A DNA stretch of 64,000 bases from Mycolicibacterium aubagnense. GTDB lineage: Bacteria; Actinomycetota; Actinomycetes; Mycobacteriales; Mycobacteriaceae. Each line of letters opens with the position of its first letter. Position 1 is the first letter of the stretch. The notes beneath the pieces are model-generated. The model did not search any database. It had not been told where the DNA came from and saw only the letters and a list, made by a program, of their open reading frames with translations. The stretch is from positions 5,394,001-5,458,000 of the forward strand of contig NZ_AP022577.1 in the NCBI RefSeq assembly GCF_010730955.1, given 5' to 3'. A program made the position numbers and the translations under genes. This document shows, in pieces, positions 25,337 through 34,329 of this stretch.

Positions 25337-26757
25337 GTCCAGGGACGTGGTGTATGACGTCGTCGTGTGATTCTTCGAGGTAGTTGGGTCAGGCGGGCAG
25401 TGCCGCGGGGGTAGCCTCCTGTTCGGTTGGGGTGTCGTTGACGGTGCGTGATTTGCTCAGAACGTCGAGGCCGAGGTAGCGCCGCGACTCGGCCCATTCG
25501 TCGTGTTGTTCGGCCAGCACTGCTCCGACGAGACGGATCAGGGCCGCGCGGTCGGGGAAGATGCCCACGACGTCGGTGCGCCGGCGGATCTCCTTGTTGA
25601 GTCGTTCCTGGGGATTGTTGCTCCAGATCTGGCGCCAGATCTGCTTGGGGAACGCGGTGAACGCCAGCAGATCCGGCCGCGCCGCTTCGAGGTGATCGGC
25701 GACATTGGGCAGCTTGTCGGACAATGCGTCGATGATCCGATCATATTGAGCAGCAACGGATTCAGCGTCAGGTTGGTCGAACACCGAGTGCAGCAGGGTG
25801 CGCACCCAGGGCCACGAACTCTTGGGAGTGACGGACATCAGGTTGGTCGTGTAGTGGGTTCTGCAGCGCTGCCACGCCGCTCCGGGCAGGGTGGCCCCGA
25901 TGGCGGCGACCAGCCCGGCGTGGGCGTCGCTGGTGACCAGTTTGACCCCGGACAGGCCGCGGGCGGTCAACGACCGCCAGAACGTCAACCAGCCCGCCCG
26001 TCCTCAGCGGTCGTGACATCGATTCCCAGGATCTCGCGGTAGCCCTCGGCGTTGACCCCGACGGCGATCAGGGCGTGCACGTTGACCACCCGGCCGGCTT
26101 CACGCACCTTGAGCACCAGAGCGTCCGCAGCGACGAACGTATACGGGCCGGCATCGAGCGGCCGGGTCCGGAACGCCTCCACGGCGGCGTCGAGTTCCTT
26201 GGCCATCACCGACACCTGCGACTTCGACAACGACGTGATGCCCAGGGTCTCGACCAGCTTGTCCATCCGCCGCGTCGAGACACCAAGCAGGTAACACGTC
26301 GCCACCACCGTGGTCAGGGCCCGCTCGGCGCGTTTACGGCGCTCCAGCAGCCAGTCCGGGAAGTAGGATCCTTGCCGCAGCTTCGGGATCGCAAGATCCA
26401 AAGTCCCTGCACGGGTGTCGAATTGACGGTGTCGGTAGCCGTTGCGGGAATTGGTGCGCTCAGCCGAGCGTTCGCCGTAGCCGGCACCGCATAGGGCGTC
26501 GGCTTCGGCGCCCATCAGGGTGTGGATGAACGTGGCCAGCAGCTCGCGCAGCACGTCGGGATGGGCAGTGGTGAGTCGTTCGGCCAGCACAGTGGGCAGA
26601 TCGATATTGTGGGCAGTGGTCATCGCGTCGATTCCTTTGCTCGAGTGACTTTGGACGGTCTCTCGAAGAATCACGCGATGACCTTCAATCACTCGGCTAC
26701 GACACGCCGGTACCGCTGATCAGGTCCGACTCGTACACCACCTTGATGGACGCAACC
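25331..26757 (-). mobile_element. IS256-family element, copy 2 (inverted)
   Basis: 1427 bp, nearly identical to copy 1 but in opposite orientation. An 8-bp target duplication AACTGGAT flanks it at 25323-25330 and 26758-26765. It is inserted at the extreme 5' end of the AraC gene. Its transposase has a different one-base deletion from copy 1. Confidence 0.93.
25389..26623 (-). pseudogene. IS256-family transposase, frameshifted (copy 2)
   Basis: Same gene as in copy 1, starting at ATG 26623. Around 25998 it has GACGGGCGGG where copy 1 has GACGGGGCGGG; the missing G breaks the frame after E-I-L-G-I-D-V-T-T-A-E-D-G, before the second catalytic Asp. The rest reads in another frame, including the part that is broken in copy 1, which is intact here. 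A hybrid of the two copies would be a complete gene. Confidence 0.9.
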
Positions 26758-26786
26758 AACTGGATCGCCATTGTGCCTGAGCTCAT
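26758..26786 (-). pseudogene. Detached 5' end of the AraC regulator gene
   Basis: Minus-strand ATG 26786 (or ATG 26771) starts M-S-S-G-T-M-A-I-Q, which joins in frame to F-V-R-A-A-L at 25328 once the IS and one copy of the 8-bp duplication are removed. AAGG lies seven bases upstream of ATG 26786. The original promoter is therefore now separated from the gene by 1.4 kb. Confidence 0.85.
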
Positions 26787-26997
26787 GCGGTGACCTTAGG
26801 GCGTTTCCCACGCTAGCCGCCTCCACCGCAGTTTCTCCCAGAGCCGGACCGCATCCGCGGTGTCGGATGAACGTAGGCGCGGCGCTACTCGGGCATGGAC
26901 AGCTTGAAGCACGGGTCTACGTCTGTGCGCGGAAAGGTCAGCGATATTGAGTCTTTCGGTCATGGGGCCACGTCGGCGCCGACGGTAAGCATTAGGA

Positions 26998-29199
26998 ATG
27001 GCAACGAACAACGGGCTTGGCATTGCAATTTCCGACGAACACCTCGCTTTGGCTGACGCGGTACACCGACTGGTCACTCGCGAGGTGCCGCGCGAGGTGC
27101 TGCGAACCGCGGTGGACGAGCCAGGGGCGATGCCGGCGTTCTGGTCGGCGCTGGCAGAGCAGGGCCTGCTGGGCTTGCATCTCGACGAAGCTTACGGCGG
27201 CCAGGGCGCAGGCCTTGTTGGAGCGGCGGTGGCGCTGGAGGCCATCGGTCGCAGTGCGGCGCCAGGTCCTTATGTGTCCTCCGTTATGGCATCTGCGGTG
27301 ATTGCTGCGTCCAGTGGGGAAGTCAAAGGGAAATTTCTGCCGGGTCTTGCGGACGGCACGGTGGTCGGTGGAGTGGGGTTGGAGCCCGGGCTTTGCGGAA
27401 TCGACGACGGCAGCGGTTCGCTGATCGTCCACGGCAGCACAGCGCCAGTGCTTGGAGCGTTGTTGGCCGACGTCGTCGTGCTCGGTGTCTACGTCGCGGG
27501 TGCGCGGCGCTGGGTCGTCGTCGACCGGGCGGAGCTGACGGTGCGACCCGACGATGCGCTTGATGTGGTGCACCCGCTGGGCATCGTGGTCGCCGACGGT
27601 GTGTGCGTGCCTGCGGACCGAGTGTTGGCTGGCGTCGATGACGATGTGGTCGGAGCCGTCTCGGCAGTGATCCTTGGTGCCGAGGCTGTCGGTGTCACGT
27701 CGTGGTGCGTGTCCACGGCTGCCGAATATGCCACCGTACGTGAACAATTCGGGCGGCCGATCGGGCAGTTCCAGGGTGTCAAGCACCGCTGTGCACAGGG
27801 TGGGATCGCGCTGGAACAGGCCCGCGCTGCGGTGTGGGATGCGGCACGGGCGCTCGACGAGGGGGACGACACCGCAGGATATGCGGCAGCGGTCGCGGCC
27901 ATGATCGCGCCCGACGCCGCCGTGAGGGGAGCTCGCGACGCAATTCAGATACTCGGCGGGATCGGCTACACCTGGGAGCACGATGCGCATCTGTACTACC
28001 GCCGCGCGCTGGTGCTGCGCGGGTTGCTGGGCCGTAGCCGCGACTGTGCCGTGAGGGTCGCACGACTCGCGCTGCAAGGCCAGCGCCGCGAGGTTGCTCT
28101 CGACCTACCCTCGGAAAGCGAGCGACTGCGCGCAGAGATTAGAGCCGAACTGGCGCAGATCTCCGAATTGGACGACGAGGCACAACGCGAACGACTCGGG
28201 GATGGCGGCTGGGTGATGCCATTTCTGCCGCGGCCGGCCGGTCGTGCAGCCGGACCCGTCGAGCAGGTCATCATCGGCGAAGAAATCAAGCGTGCCGGGA
28301 TTGTCCCTCCGGAACTGGGATTGGCGGCTTGGTTGATCCCCGCCGTCGCGCTGAGTGGCACCGCGGAACAGTACGAACGACTGGTTGCGCCCACTCTCCG
28401 CGGCGACATCTTTTGGTGCCAGCTGTTCTCCGAGCCTGGCGCCGGATCCGATTTGGCCAGCCTGCGCACAGAGGCGGTCAAGGTGGACGGCGGCTGGCGT
28501 GTCAACGGGCAGAAGATCTGGACTTCGCTGGGATTTCTCGCCGAGTGGGGTGCACTGTTGGCCCGCACCGATCCGCAGGCCCCTAAACACGCCGGCATCA
28601 CCTACTTCGTCGTCGAGATGGACTCGCCCGGCATCACAATCCGCCAGCTCAAGGAGATGAACGGCGGGTCGATGTTCTGCGAGGTATTTTTCGACAACGT
28701 CTTCATCCCCGATTCCGGTGTCGTCGGTGCCGTTAACGCTGGTTGGTCCGTCGCCCGCGACACTCTGTCCTACGAGCGGGTGGCACTGGGCAAGGGTAAT
28801 CCGATCTACCCAGCGGTTGATGATCTTCTCGAGTTTGTACGGGCCAGGGAGGCCGACCCGCCGCCGCTGGCTCGGGTCGGCGAACTGGTTGCCGAGAACC
28901 AAACGCTGCAATTGCTGATGGGGCGCGCGGTGCTCAAACAACTCAGTGGAGTCGATGCCGGCGTCACCTCGGCAGTCGCAAAGTTCCTGAACATGCGGTT
29001 CGGACAACAGGTAGCCGACTTCTGCCATGCTGAACTCGGCGCGTCCGGGCTGGTAGATCCGGGTGCCGGTCCGGCCGGCATCTGGATCGACCACACGTTG
29101 ACGACGCGCGCGATGACGATCTACGGCGGCACCACCGAGGTGCAACTCAACGTCATCGGCGAACGGATGCTCGGCCTACCGCGTGACGCGGCTGTCTAG
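26998..29199 (+). CDS. Two-domain acyl-CoA dehydrogenase (FadE6/FadE34-like)
   Basis: 733 residues made of two acyl-CoA dehydrogenase units in tandem, about 1-365 and 385-733. The second half keeps clear family motifs: C-Q-L-F-S-E-P-G-A-G-S-D-L-A, then V-N-G-Q-K-I-W-T-S, and I-Y-G-G-T-T-E-V-Q-L-N-V-I-G-E-R-M-L-G. The first half retains R-E-Q-F-G-R-P-I-G-Q-F-Q and I-Q-I-L-G-G-I-G-Y-T-W-E-H. Single-chain fused FadEs of this length act on steroid or other bulky side-chain CoA esters in mycobacteria. It is divergent from the disrupted AraC gene, a natural candidate regulator. Start ATG 26998 has only a weak AGGA. Confidence 0.9.
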   Translation: MATNNGLGIAISDEHLALADAVHRLVTREVPREVLRTAVDEPGAMPAFWSALAEQGLLGLHLDEAYGGQGAGLVGAAVALEAIGRSAAPGPYVSSVMASAVIAASSGEVKGKFLPGLADGTVVGGVGLEPGLCGIDDGSGSLIVHGSTAPVLGALLADVVVLGVYVAGARRWVVVDRAELTVRPDDALDVVHPLGIVVADGVCVPADRVLAGVDDDVVGAVSAVILGAEAVGVTSWCVSTAAEYATVREQFGRPIGQFQGVKHRCAQGGIALEQARAAVWDAARALDEGDDTAGYAAAVAAMIAPDAAVRGARDAIQILGGIGYTWEHDAHLYYRRALVLRGLLGRSRDCAVRVARLALQGQRREVALDLPSESERLRAEIRAELAQISELDDEAQRERLGDGGWVMPFLPRPAGRAAGPVEQVIIGEEIKRAGIVPPELGLAAWLIPAVALSGTAEQYERLVAPTLRGDIFWCQLFSEPGAGSDLASLRTEAVKVDGGWRVNGQKIWTSLGFLAEWGALLARTDPQAPKHAGITYFVVEMDSPGITIRQLKEMNGGSMFCEVFFDNVFIPDSGVVGAVNAGWSVARDTLSYERVALGKGNPIYPAVDDLLEFVRAREADPPPLARVGELVAENQTLQLLMGRAVLKQLSGVDAGVTSAVAKFLNMRFGQQVADFCHAELGASGLVDPGAGPAGIWIDHTLTTRAMTIYGGTTEVQLNVIGERMLGLPRDAAV

Positions 29200-29567
29200 T
29201 CCGAGCGCGAATTGGCAGCGGCGGGCGGCAGGCCGTCTGCCGCACTCAACTGGGAAGCCACTGGTGTCTGTGTGCGGGTTGACCAGGTGCGGTGCTGGAT
29301 GCGCTTACCCAGCGCCCGCGCAAAGCCAGGGTGATGGATGTCCGAAATTGTCAATGAGTTGTCCAGTTCGATCATTATCTCCAGGAGACCTGGCCCCTAC
29401 TGTTTGACCGAATCGGTGCGGCTGCGCCGTGACCAAAATGTGCGAGCCGGAAATTGATATACCTTGCACAGCAACGGAATAGGCCTGATGCAGCGAATGA
29501 TCTGCGACGACGCGGCGACCGCATCAGTGGGCACGCAGATTCGGCCTGAACCTGAGGAGCTGATCCT
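29200..29567. other. 368-bp gap between fadE and the aldehyde dehydrogenase gene
   Basis: No gene seen. A hairpin close to the fadE stop (29225-29243) may end its transcript; the rest should hold the promoter of the aldehyde dehydrogenase gene. Confidence 0.6.
29225..29243 (+). terminator. Hairpin after the fused fadE
   Basis: GCGGCAG-GCCGT-CTGCCGC, perfect 7-bp arms with a 5-base loop, 26 bases past the stop. No T-run. Confidence 0.5.
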
Positions 29568-31088
29568 GTGACACTGCACGACGACTTGCTGGCGACCCTG
29601 CCCGTCGGCGAGGACTCGGTCTCGATCTGTGAGCCGTTTACTGGTGACGAGTTGGCCAGGATTCCGCAGATGTCGAAGCATGAGATCGACCAGGCCTTTA
29701 GCCGTGCACGACAGGCACAGCCCGAGTGGGCCGCGCGGTCGGTAGCGGATCGTGCCCGCACGATCGGTCGACTGCTCGATCTCCTGTATCGAAGTCGCGA
29801 GCAGTTCTATGACGTTCTCCAGCGGGAAGGGGGCAAGGCTCGCATCGACGCGGTCTACGATCTGGCTGAAGCGCTACTGGCGTGTCGTCACCACGTCAAC
29901 ACCGCCACCAAGTTGCTTGCGCCACAACAACATTCTGGTCCGGTACCGTGCCTCTCTCAGGCGCGGCTGGTATATCAGCCGCACGGTGTCGTCGTCGTGA
30001 TCGTGCCGTGGAATTTCCCCGTCGCTTTGGGTGCCGACGACGCGTTGCCCGCGCTCATTGCCGGCAACGCGGTAATCCTGAAGGCCGATAACCAGACGGC
30101 ATTGTCTCTGCTGTTGATGCGCCGATTCGCACTCCAAGTGGGCATCCCGGCCGAAGTATTTCAGGTCGTGCTGGGGAACCGGGAATCGATCGGAGCCGCG
30201 CTCATCGACAATGCCGACTACATCGCGTTCACCGGATCAACCTCGGCGGGGCGTGAGATCGGCCGTCGTGCTGGTGAACGGCTGATCGGATGCTCGCTGG
30301 AACTGGGCGGCAAGAACCCGATGGTGATACTGCCCGACGCCGACCTCGTGCGTGCCGCGGCGGCTCTGCCACGGGTCAGCTTCGCCAACGCCGGCCAGTT
30401 GTGCATGACAACTGAGCGGGTGTTTGTGCATACCTCGGTGATCGACGAGTTCACTGACCTCGCCGTGAAGCACGCACGGAAGGTGCGGCTTGGTAGCGGT
30501 TACACATTCGACTACGACATGGGATCGATCACCACTCGCGCAAACTTCGACCGGCTCTGCGGCTACATTGAGCAAGCCAAGGCATCGGGGGCGACGGTGC
30601 TGACCGGCGGCCGGCCTCGTCCCGACATCGGGCCACAGTGCTATGAGCCCACTATCCTGGTCGGCGCGACACCGTCAGCGCGGCTGCACACCGAGGAGGT
30701 GTTCGGTCCGATTGCCGCGATCTACCCCTTCGGCACCGTTGACGAGGCGATCGCGCTGGCAAACGACACCGCCTATGGGCTATCCGCCAGTATCTGGACT
30801 CGAGACATCAAAGAGGGGATGAGACTCGGGCAGCGGATCCGGGCCGGCGGTGTCAATGTCAATGACGGCTACACCGCGGCGTTCGGCGCGCATTCAGCAC
30901 CGGCCGGCGGGATGAAGGCTTCGGGTATCGGGCGGCGGCACGGCGCACCGGGGCTGCTGCGCTTCACCGAAGCACAGACCATCGGGGTGCAGAGACTGAT
31001 CGCGATGGATTCGCGTTTCGGTATGCCGCGGCGCATCCACGGCGAACTTGTGAGCCGTTCGGTCCGAATCCTGCAGTTCTTGCGTTGA
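29568..31088 (+). CDS. NAD(P)-dependent aldehyde dehydrogenase
   Basis: 506 residues, full length for the family. Cofactor and catalytic elements are present: V-P-W-N-F-P-V near 146, G-S-T-S-A-G near 222, general base E245 in L-E-L-G-G-K-N-P, and nucleophile C279 in N-A-G-Q-L-C. It oxidises an aldehyde to an acid; overall it resembles the succinate-semialdehyde (GabD2-like) group, but the substrate is not set. GTG 29568 follows GAGGAG. Standing alone between fadE and the thiolase operon, it could supply carboxylic acids for the acyl-CoA ligase encoded further on. Confidence 0.92.
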   Translation: MTLHDDLLATLPVGEDSVSICEPFTGDELARIPQMSKHEIDQAFSRARQAQPEWAARSVADRARTIGRLLDLLYRSREQFYDVLQREGGKARIDAVYDLAEALLACRHHVNTATKLLAPQQHSGPVPCLSQARLVYQPHGVVVVIVPWNFPVALGADDALPALIAGNAVILKADNQTALSLLLMRRFALQVGIPAEVFQVVLGNRESIGAALIDNADYIAFTGSTSAGREIGRRAGERLIGCSLELGGKNPMVILPDADLVRAAAALPRVSFANAGQLCMTTERVFVHTSVIDEFTDLAVKHARKVRLGSGYTFDYDMGSITTRANFDRLCGYIEQAKASGATVLTGGRPRPDIGPQCYEPTILVGATPSARLHTEEVFGPIAAIYPFGTVDEAIALANDTAYGLSASIWTRDIKEGMRLGQRIRAGGVNVNDGYTAAFGAHSAPAGGMKASGIGRRHGAPGLLRFTEAQTIGVQRLIAMDSRFGMPRRIHGELVSRSVRILQFLR

Positions 31089-31381
31089 TGGACCATGGCC
31101 AGGCGATGCAGTACTCGGTCCATCTCTGACGCGGGCGATGAAAAATGCACTCCCATAACATGATTCGACTACTATTCGCATAGAGACTCGCAACGCAAGT
31201 GCGGGACATCAGAGTTATCAGTCTGAGCCGCAATGCTATTGGCCGAATGCGGTAGCACGTCCGTCCGTGGGAGGCCAGGGGAGCGCCGAATCGTTGTCCT
31301 GTCTTGGGTCCCGACTACGTGTGTCGAACTGGTATCGCCATCATCGATCGGCAGACACTGCTGCATTGTCGACTAGATTTC

Positions 31382-31401
31382 TACATACTATTCGGTATGT
31401 A
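31382..31401. promoter_or_regulatory. Palindromic candidate operator, distal
   Basis: TACATAC-TATTCG-GTATGTA is a perfect 7-bp inverted repeat with a 6-base spacer, the layout of a TetR-type site. It lies 355 bases before the thiolase start. The half-site TACATAC is also found in the promoter of the TetR gene (47609-47615). Confidence 0.55.
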
Positions 31402-31698
31402 AAATAGAGCCGGTCAACGTCTTCGCAACGCGACAATGACGATCCTTCAGCAGCGCTGCGGATACGGTCTTCGCCAGACGTCTAGGCGACTAAATTGAAC
31501 GCAACCGCCACTTCGGCAGCTTCCGAGTCAATACCGTGTCGTACAACATGTTCCGCTGGATCAAGTACCTCCGCGGCGTGGGCTGAACGGGCGCCCTGTC
31601 CACGCTTGGGGTTCGTGGTGGGTCGAGCTGCATTTGCAATGCTCGTCGCCAGGTATCGCGATTTTTCGGCAGTGCTCTTCCAGGGGCGGTTGTGTTAT

Positions 31699-31716
31699 AT
31701 ACATTCGGGTGTGTAT
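31699..31716. promoter_or_regulatory. Palindromic candidate operator, proximal
   Basis: ATACA-TTCGGGTG-TGTAT at 31699-31716 resembles the distal site (shared ACATTCGG/ACTATTCGG core). It ends 39 bases before the thiolase ATG, over the expected promoter. Confidence 0.45.
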
Positions 31717-31755
31717 GTTTTATCCAGCAGATGGCAACCCGATGAAGGGAACGTG

Positions 31756-32961
31756 ATGTCGAACAGGGTCTACGTTATCGGCGTAGGGATGACGAAGTTT
31801 GAGAAGCCGGGCCGGCGTCTCAATGAGGACGGTTCGGTGTGGGACTACCCGGACATGGCGCGGGAGTCGGGCACGAAGGCGTTGGCCGATGCGGGAATCG
31901 ACTACCGCGAAGTAGGGCAGGGTTACGTCGGGTACGTGTTCGGGGAGTCCACCTCGGGTCAGCGCGCGCTGTATGGGCTTGGCATGAGCGGGATTCCGGT
32001 CATCAACGTGAACAACAACTGCTCGACCGGGTCCACTGCGCTTTTCCTTGCCGCACAGGCGATTCGGGGCGGCGCGGCGGACTGTACGATCGCGCTGGGT
32101 TTCGAGAAGATGCAACCGGGTTCGCTGGGAGCCTCATATGACGACCGCGCCCAGCCGATGGACAAGCACATCATGGCCCTGGCTGAGATCTCGGAGGTGC
32201 TGTTCCCGCCCGCGCCGTGGATGTTCGGCGCGGCCGGCCGCGAGCACATGAAGGAATATGGTTCTACCGCAGAACATTTCGCCAAGATCGGCTACAAGAA
32301 TCACAAGCATTCGGTGAACAACCCGTATGCGCAGTTCCAGGACGAATACACCCTGGATGACATCCTGGCGGCCAAGATGATCTACGACCCGTTGACCAAG
32401 CTGCAGTGCTCGCCGACCTCGGATGGGTCCGGCGCGGCGATCCTGGCATCGGAGGCGTTCGTGGATTCCCATGGTTTGGCGTCGCAGGCGGTCGAGATTG
32501 TCGGGCAGGCTATGACCACCGACTTCGAGAACACCTTCGACGGCACCTGCAAGGCGTTGATTGGACATCACATGAACGCTGCTGCCGCCCAGCGGGTTTA
32601 CGAGCAGTCCGGGTTGGGTCCAGAAGACATCGGGGTAATCGAGCTGCATGACTGCTTCTCGGCCAACGAGCTGCTCTTGTATGAGTCGCTAGGGCTCTGC
32701 GGTGAGGGTGAGGCGCACAAGCTGCTCGACAACGGCGACACCACTTATGGCGGACGTTGGGTGGTCAACCCCTCTGGTGGTCTGATCTCCAAAGGGCATC
32801 CGCTGGGTGCTACCGGGTTAGCGCAGTGCGCCGAGCTGACCTGGCAATTGCGTGGCACTGCCGACAAGCGTCAGGTGGACGGGGTCACCGCGGCCCTGCA
32901 ACACAACATCGGACTGGGCGGTGCCGCCGTCGTGACCGCCTACCAGCGCGCCGAGCGCTGA
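31756..32961 (+). CDS. SCP-x-type thiolase / lipid-transfer protein (Ltp1-like)
   Basis: 401 residues from ATG 31756 (GAAGGGA upstream); a longer frame from 31495 adds residues with no family match. The thiolase fold is clear: [12 protein letters not shown] with the nucleophilic Cys, [12 protein letters not shown] with the catalytic His, and the C-terminal [14 protein letters not shown]. It closely follows M. tuberculosis Ltp1 (Rv2790c) as I remember it. Such thiolases cleave branched or sterol side-chain 3-ketoacyl-CoA. First gene of a same-strand run of eight enzyme genes. Confidence 0.93.
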   Translation: MSNRVYVIGVGMTKFEKPGRRLNEDGSVWDYPDMARESGTKALADAGIDYREVGQGYVGYVFGESTSGQRALYGLGMSGIPVINVNNNCSTGSTALFLAAQAIRGGAADCTIALGFEKMQPGSLGASYDDRAQPMDKHIMALAEISEVLFPPAPWMFGAAGREHMKEYGSTAEHFAKIGYKNHKHSVNNPYAQFQDEYTLDDILAAKMIYDPLTKLQCSPTSDGSGAAILASEAFVDSHGLASQAVEIVGQAMTTDFENTFDGTCKALIGHHMNAAAAQRVYEQSGLGPEDIGVIELHDCFSANELLLYESLGLCGEGEAHKLLDNGDTTYGGRWVVNPSGGLISKGHPLGATGLAQCAELTWQLRGTADKRQVDGVTAALQHNIGLGGAAVVTAYQRAER

Positions 32962-32996
32962 AATCCCAACCAACACCATCAAATCAAGGAGAAATC

Positions 32997-33434
32997 ATGG
33001 GACACATCGAAGCAACCAAGGAACTGTCGACCAGCCCGGAGGCCCTGTGGAACACAATCTCGGATTTGTCCAGCTGGGACCAGTGGTTCACCATCCACGA
33101 GAAGTGGCTGCAGGAACCGCCGGCCGTGCTGACCGAAGGCACTACGCTCACCGCCAAGATCGTAATGCTTGGGATGGCCAATAAGATCGAGTGGAAGATC
33201 GACAAACTCGACGCCCCGAACAGCTTGTCGCTGTCCGGCACGGGCATGGCGGGAGTGAAGTGCCACTTCGAGTTTTCGGTCACGCCATCAGATGGCGGCT
33301 CGAAGTTCAGCGTGGCAGGCGACTTTGAGGGAGCACTTGTCAAGGGTGCGCTCGCCAAGGCGGTCGAGAAGGATGGCGCCAAGCAGTTGGACAAGACCTT
33401 GGCTCAGCTCGGGTCAGTGGCGGCGGCGAGCTGA
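32997..33434 (+). CDS. SRPBCC-family (polyketide cyclase/START-like) protein
   Basis: 145 residues, the size of a lone SRPBCC domain. M-G-H-I-E-A-T-K-E-L-S-T-S-P-E-A-L-W-N-T-I-S-D-L-S-S-W-D-Q-W is the typical beginning (helix plus W-x-x-W). The fold has a deep hydrophobic cavity and often binds lipids. ATG 32997 has AAGGAGAAA upstream; it lies 35 bases after the thiolase stop, and the MaoC gene starts one base after its TGA. It may carry or present the acyl substrate of the surrounding enzymes. No catalytic residues can be named. Confidence 0.85.
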   Translation: MGHIEATKELSTSPEALWNTISDLSSWDQWFTIHEKWLQEPPAVLTEGTTLTAKIVMLGMANKIEWKIDKLDAPNSLSLSGTGMAGVKCHFEFSVTPSDGGSKFSVAGDFEGALVKGALAKAVEKDGAKQLDKTLAQLGSVAAAS

Positions 33435-33435
33435 G

Positions 33436-34311
33436 ATGGCCGAGCAGATTACCGAATTCGACAATTCGGGTCTGAATTCCTGGGCTGATCCAGAGGGCTT
33501 CGAGGTCACCAGAGAGCGGATCGCTGAGTATGCCGCGGCAACCAATGATCCGATCGAGGCGCACCGTGCCGGCGACGTCGCACCGCCGGTATTTGCGATC
33601 GTACCTGCCTTCGACGCGATGATGGCACCGGTGCTCGATGTGGTGCCGATCGAGATCTTTGGTCGAATTGTCCACGGGGAACAGGATTTCCACTTTCACC
33701 GTCCGATCCGGCCGGGCGACAAGCTAGCCTCGCGTGGGCGAGTGATCGGCTACGACACAGTGGACTCGGGCACTCGGGTTTCGATTCATCTCGAGACCCG
33801 AGCCGCGGATGACGAACTGGTCAATGAGCAGTACCTGATCGGGTTCTATCGCGGTGTCAACGCAGGTAAGGCGGTGGGGGATCGGGTGCCCCACCACAAG
33901 TTCGATGTCGGACTGCGTGACCGGGCGCCGATGGCCAAGCTGGTGCAGCATGTCGATGCTGATCAGACCTTCCGGTACGGGCCGGCCGCAGGTGATCCGA
34001 TGCCGATTCACCTGGACGAGGAGGCCGCCAGGGATGCCGGTCTGCCGGGCATCATCGCTCACGGGCTGTGCACCATGGCGTTCACTTCGTGGGCGGTGCT
34101 CACGGAGGTCGGCGGATCGGACGTCAACCGACTCAAGCGGTTCGCGGTCCGGTTCTCCAAGATGGTGCTGCCGAGTGACGATCTGGAGACCCGGATCTGG
34201 CAGACCGGACGCACCGGCGGGGCAACGACATTCGCGTTCGAGACTGCCCGTAACGGGGACGCCGGCGAGGAATTCGCCATCACTGACGGCTTGGCCGTCA
34301 TCGCCGACTAA
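33436..34311 (+). CDS. MaoC-like double hot-dog enoyl-CoA hydratase
   Basis: 291 residues with two hot-dog units. The C-terminal unit carries the hydratase-2 signature: F-R-Y-G-P-A-A-G-D-P-M-P-I-H-L-D, then A-G-L-P-G-I-I-A-H-G-L-C, with the expected Asp and His. The N-terminal unit is the degenerate half common in (R)-specific hydratases. It hydrates 2-enoyl-CoA to (3R)-hydroxyacyl-CoA. The adjacent SDR (34330) can oxidise that product, so the pair acts like a split form of the peroxisomal multifunctional enzyme type 2. ATG 33436 is one base after the SRPBCC stop. Confidence 0.92.
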   Translation: MAEQITEFDNSGLNSWADPEGFEVTRERIAEYAAATNDPIEAHRAGDVAPPVFAIVPAFDAMMAPVLDVVPIEIFGRIVHGEQDFHFHRPIRPGDKLASRGRVIGYDTVDSGTRVSIHLETRAADDELVNEQYLIGFYRGVNAGKAVGDRVPHHKFDVGLRDRAPMAKLVQHVDADQTFRYGPAAGDPMPIHLDEEAARDAGLPGIIAHGLCTMAFTSWAVLTEVGGSDVNRLKRFAVRFSKMVLPSDDLETRIWQTGRTGGATTFAFETARNGDAGEEFAITDGLAVIAD

Positions 34312-34329
34312 GACAAGGGAGCAATACCA

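Larger units (their letters stand above)
31089..31755. other. 667-bp regulatory gap before the thiolase operon
   Basis: No gene is supported; a long upstream extension of the thiolase frame (from 31495) lacks family similarity. Two A/T-rich palindromic sites with ATTCGG cores (31382-31401 and 31699-31716) stand out and make this the likely control region of the operon. Confidence 0.65.

Noticed and set aside
23700..26010. Programmed frameshifting in the IS256 transposase
   Set aside because: The two copies are shifted at different positions and each is intact where the other is broken, so there is no shared slippery site.
22802..26757. Composite transposon formed by the two inverted IS256 copies carrying the AraC gene
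   Set aside because: Each copy has its own different 8-bp target duplication directly at its ends, which shows two separate insertions rather than one mobilised unit.
31495..31755. N-terminal extension of the thiolase protein
   Set aside because: The 87 extra residues show no thiolase similarity and cover the palindromic operator; ATG 31756 has a good ribosome-binding site and the conserved start.
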